From Amaranthus tricolor (Eukaryota > Streptophyta > Magnoliopsida > Caryophyllales > Amaranthaceae), in contig NC_080057.1 in NCBI RefSeq assembly GCF_026212465.1, forward strand, positions 26,642,147-26,706,146: a DNA stretch of 64,000 bases. The letters run 5' to 3'. This document shows positions 59,698-64,000 of this stretch, one piece after another. Under the pieces are notes generated by a model. It did not search any database. It saw nothing but the letters and a program-made list of their open reading frames with translations, and was not told the DNA's origin. Position 1 is the stretch's first letter. The number at the start of each line of letters is the position of its first letter. The position numbers and the translations under genes were made by a program.

Positions 59698-61151
59698 TTA
59701 AAATTGCTTATTTGTTTCAATCATTCACAAATTTGTGTATAAATCACATTTTTCTTACCGCTTATTTTTTGAGGGGTAGAGGTATGACTTGTTCCTCTTC
59801 TCTCCCACCTGGACCTTGGTTTCAAGCATGAAATTGGATTGAAACTATTACTATGAGTGTATGACTATTTTAAGATAGTTTTAAATTTGACTAAATAATC
59901 CAACTAATTAATTAAAATATTAACATCAAAAATATAAAAATGCATATTTTAAAATTTGAGTTTGTTGTATGAAAATGTGTTGATGCAAGTTTGGTATTTA
60001 AAGGTAAGGTAATTAAAAAGAATAAACAGTGTATAATCTAAACTTAACACTAAACCTTAGGCTCTTACGAATCCCAAGGCAAAGAATCTATGATTCCCCA
60101 ACTAAAATCCAAATGTTGTATTGAGCATTTTTAAGAAAACAACTTTCTGCAACTTCGAATATTTTATCTTCTTTCTCAATCTTCTTTCTCTCTTTTTTCA
60201 AAAAAAAAAAAAAAATATTTTATATTCCTACAATTTGTGGACCAAATAATTATTCCAAATTGGATAATTTGTATTTATATGTAATTTCTAATTTGTATTG
60301 GTGTATCTTTATATATTAAGACAAGTGATATGAAAATGACTTCTTTTAGTGATAGTTTTTTGGTGGTAAGTAAGGTTATTATTATCCAAATATTGGGATT
60401 AAAAGTTAAATTTTTAAACTCTAGTTTAAAATCTACTCGCTATACTCTTAACGATTAAGTCGATATGTTGCTTGCATTCAGATGGAATTTAAAAAGATAA
60501 AAACACTAAATGCCCAAGTAAATATCATTTATGGTCATAAGAAAAAAAAGTAATTGATTTAATATAATAGAATAACGACAAAAAAAATTAAAATTAATAA
60601 AGAAAAAATTGTGTAGAAAACATAATAAAAAGACAAAAAAATAAGATAATAGGAAAAGTTTTTAATATCCTTTGAAATTCACGGTGGTCCTTAATATTAT
60701 ATTCCTAATCTATTTCTCAATCTACAAGTTTTCATATGTGAATTTTATTATGAATTATCCCCATTTTAAGATGCAATTTTCATTAAAATATTGCAAAATT
60801 CACTATTAACCAAAATTTAGTTTTAACGAGTAAATATACACTATACCAACTTGTAAACTATCTCTAACTCGAATCAAAACAATTTAAAGATCACTAATAT
60901 TTAACTTTAAATAGAAATCGATCAGATGGCGAAACCAATGCTTGGTCAAATGTTAATGGACTAACACATGTCTAGAGTGTTTTTTGTTTCGGGCCAACTT
61001 CAATTACATTACTCATTTTGAGCCATGAATCAAACCATCGCCATACCTTGTTACTCATTTTGAGCCATGAATCAAACCATCGCCATATCTTGAATCTTAA
61101 GTTAAATGAGACTAAAATTTAAACTTTCAACTATAATTCAAAAAAATACTC

Positions 61152-61471
61152 TTATGGCATGTTTGGTTAGTGGTATTAAATGGTGGTAATGAGAATAATT
61201 TATAGTGTAAAATTTCATTAAAAGTTTCATATCATTCCCATGGTAATTAAACTTTGATCACAAAAAAGTTTTTTTTTTTATAAATTTTCATTACCACCTA
61301 ATATCACCTCTTCTAATGGTAATACATTGGAATGAATTTTATGAAGAAAATAAGATGATTGGAGTGGAACAAGCATGACCATCAAAGTAGTCATGAGATT
61401 TTTCAACTAAAATTACACTAGTTTTTCATTTCTATTACCACCGTTTATTAGTACCTACCAAACGGGTTGTT
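61152..61471. mobile_element. Tourist/Harbinger-like MITE
   Basis: Left TGGCATGTTTGG and right CCAAACGGGTTG are imperfect inverted ends flanked by TTA on both sides. The subterminal AATGGTGGTAATGAGAA mirrors TTTCTATTACCACCGTTTAT. 320 bp, noncoding. Confidence 0.6.
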
Positions 61472-61590
61472 AAGTCCTAACAACTAAACCACAAAGCCAC
61501 ATCTATTTTTAAAATATATATGCAACATTTTACCCATGATAACAAAAAATTGCCCCTTCGACTACACAAAAATCCGTCATTGGTTCGGGC

Positions 61591-61787
61591 TAGAGGTGTT
61601 CAAAAATAATAAATAATCGATGACTCGATATTTATCCGACCAATACCATACAATCGAATCTAATTTTGACTTGGCATCAAAAGGATTAACAATTTTTTAA
61701 AAGAACAACATGGACAACTAACCGGATTTAATTCCACTCGTAATATCTAACCCAAAATCAATCCGATAACTCGAATAAACACTCCTG
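61591..61787 (+). mobile_element. hAT-like MITE (182 bp family), copy F
   Basis: Starts TAGAGGTGTTCAAAAATAAT and ends CGAATAAACACTCCTG. Flanks GTTCGGGC and ACTCGGGC are a likely 8 bp duplication with two changes. Located about 550 bp upstream of the pectate lyase start. Confidence 0.75.
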
Positions 61788-62333
61788 ACTCGGGCCAACC
61801 CAACTTCATTAGTCGGGCTTTTTCTGTAACTCTTACAAAAACCAAAAAAGAAAGCAACATATCCCCGCCGCAATCCCTTCCCTTTTTATTATAAGTAAAC
61901 AAAGAACCAGACCATGGCAATAGAGTAGAGAATTAATGGCGGGTTATTCTTTGTTTCCCGCTTCTTCCTCCTTTCATTCTCTATTTCTACCATTTTCCAT
62001 CATTATTGCTTGTAATTTTTCTTCATTTCTCCTAATTAATTTATCATAGTATAAACTGAGGAAAAAAAAATCAGATGAAAATCACAACCCATGTTTTCTT
62101 AATATAAAAGTCGATTCTCTATTTTCTTATAATTCAAATAATCATAAAAATTTAAAACCCTCTAAACCTGCCTACAAAGTAACAAATTTTCATAAACTCC
62201 TTTCACATTTAAACTATATGAACTATATAAATAAACTAATAATGTTATTTATATAAAACCCATTTGGGTTATTTCTTATTTCTTCTCCCATTTTTTAGCA
62301 CCATTTTTATTTCTATTTTCATTTTCTCCATTA

Positions 62334-64000
62334 ATGGCAAATACAATACAAAGAACCCACATTTATGGTAATCTTAATGCTATAATTATTGTTCTGTTTT
62401 GCTGGGTGTTATGCAAATCTTTGTCTTTTGGTTTTAATCTTAGTCTTCCACATGAACATCCCTATCCTGAACTTGTTGTGCAAGAATTTCATAGGTGAGT
62501 CTTCACATTTCATTGTAATTCCTTCATATTTGTTTTTTTTTTCTCTTTCATTATTTCATGTTTACTTAGATTTTTTGTGGCATTGTAAAGTTATTATCTT
62601 TTTTTTTTTTTTTTTACCAAAATTCATTTTTTTTATTCGGGGTAAGATTACCTTGTGGGAGAGACAATTAATCATTTTGTAAATAATGAAAATTGAATTA
62701 ATAGACAAAGGTGAAACGAAAAATCTTTAATTACTTAATCAACTTAGAATTGTATTCTTCTTCATTTACTTTTTTAAAGGCATGGAATGTAGGACTATTT
62801 TTATTAGAATAAGGTATTATTTGAACTCTTTAAAATCCACTTAAGTAGGAGCCAACTAAATAATGAAATGATAGTCATATTGTTGTTATTTAGTAGTAGT
62901 TTTTTGAAGTGAGTGTATTGTTTGTTGTTATGCCTAAAAGTAGTGGCCTTTAATATCTCATTCATTATTTATCATTTGTTTTATGAAATTTCTTTTTTAA
63001 ATCTTTTTGTTATAAATGGATTTTAGCCCATCTCCAAAGAGCTTAGAATGATCAATGTTATTGATGATGATCATGATCATAAATTTATTAATTCTAGCTT
63101 CTTTCTGTATTCCTCTGTTTTTAAGATAATAAAATAGAATTTTTGAATTTAAATCGCTTAATTTTCATGAAATTTCATTTGGGCACTTAAAATATTTTAA
63201 TGGGCATGTCTCAAATTTAATCTAACGTTATTATTATGTTCTCTTCTTGTCTTGTAGGAGAGTTAATGTTTCTCTATCAAGAAGGCAAACCCTAGAAACC
63301 ACCCAAGTAAAGGACCAATTTTCTTGTGCAAGTGGTAATCCAATAGATGATTGTTGGAAATGTGACCCTAATTGGGCTGCAAATAGGCAACATTTAGCTG
63401 ATTGTGCAATTGGGTTTGGGTACCAAGCCCAAGGAGGCAAAGGTGGGCCCATCTATGTTGTCACCGACTCTTCTGACCCAAACCCACATAGGCCCAAGCC
63501 CGGTACCTTACGTGACGCATTGGCCCAACCCGGCCCGGTTTGGATAATCTTTGCTCATGACATGCTAATCAAGCTTAATAGTCCCTTAATGGTGTCTAGC
63601 TATAAGACAATTGATGGTAGAGGTGCACATGTAGAGATAACAGGAGGAGGGTGCATTTCAATTGAACATGTTACAAATGTTATAATTCATAATATTAAAA
63701 TACATCATTGTTATCCTTCTGATAATTCAGATGGTGATGGATTACACATTTTTTCATCTAGCAATATTTGGGTAGATCATTGCACATTGTCTAATTGTGC
63801 TGATGGGTTGATTGATGGTACGGTTGGATCGACCGCAATCACGATTTCCAACAATTATTTTTCTCATCATGATAAGGTGATGTTGTTAGGGCATAGTGAT
63901 GATTATGTTGCTGATAGAGGAATGCAAGTTACAATTGCATTTAATAGATTTGGTGAGGCCTTAAATCAAAGGATGCCTAGATGTAGATTTGGGTATTTTC
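62334..64000 (+). CDS. Pectate lyase (PL1), N-terminal part, cut by window end
   Basis: Exons 62334-62494 and 63258 to beyond 64000. The phase 2 junction AG|G is preserved (donor GTGAGT, acceptor CTTGTAG). The window shows about 301 residues of an expected 400-450. A hydrophobic leader ([19 protein letters not shown]) implies secretion. The mature region begins with [17 protein letters not shown], followed by LADCAIGFG. The parallel beta-helix has [23 protein letters not shown] and the Ca2+-binding DGDGLHI...[19 protein letters not shown] run. The catalytic-Arg region is [11 protein letters not shown] at the window edge. The enzyme cleaves de-esterified homogalacturonan by beta-elimination during wall loosening. 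No stop or frameshift occurs in the visible part, so truncation is only from the window boundary. Confidence 0.92.

Overview
The window is nuclear DNA from a flowering plant, almost certainly a eudicot. It is strongly AT-rich and intron-containing, uses GT-AG splice sites, and codes for plant-only families: a MUTE-type stomatal bHLH factor, a CBL-interacting protein kinase, a WEB/DUF827 coiled-coil protein, a class III peroxidase, GDSL esterases and a pectate lyase. The species cannot be fixed from sequence alone.

Layout. 2.9-3.5 kb: a small intronless DUF688-type gene on the minus strand. 10.2-13.2 kb: a WEB-family gene (+). 14.1-15.9 kb: a class III peroxidase (-). 17.2-22.8 kb: a prosaposin-like gene (+) with a 5'UTR intron. 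22.8-31.7 kb: a gene desert of MITEs and microsatellites. 31.8-36.0 kb: a CIPK gene (+) with its coding region in one exon behind a 2.7 kb 5'UTR intron. 38.9-42.4 kb: MUTE (+). 44.9-48.2 and 50.1-55.8 kb: two tandem GDSL esterase genes (+) with the same five-exon plan; the second is swollen by transposons in its introns. 56-62 kb: a transposon-rich intergene holding an internally deleted Harbinger element. 62.3 kb to the end: the first part of a pectate lyase gene (+), cut by the window edge.

The genes are individually regulated and form no operon or cluster, apart from the GDSL tandem pair. Three of them (peroxidase, GDSL pair, pectate lyase) are secreted or wall-related. MUTE is the cell-fate switch that ends asymmetric division in the stomatal lineage.

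The most informative non-genic content is small non-autonomous transposons, many with target-site duplications (TSDs) that can be read directly. They include a hAT-like MITE family of about 182 bp with six copies in one orientation, one of them immediately upstream of MUTE; a 988 bp relative inside a GDSL intron; a 745 bp GGACCC-rich hAT element upstream of the CIPK promoter; an element sitting between two (TA)n tracts; miniature LTR elements (TRIMs); a Stowaway; a nested Harbinger deletion derivative; and a long-TIR element built from repeated GTTCGCAGTTA palindromes. Exon coordinates were worked out by hand from reading frames and splice consensus and have no transcript support.
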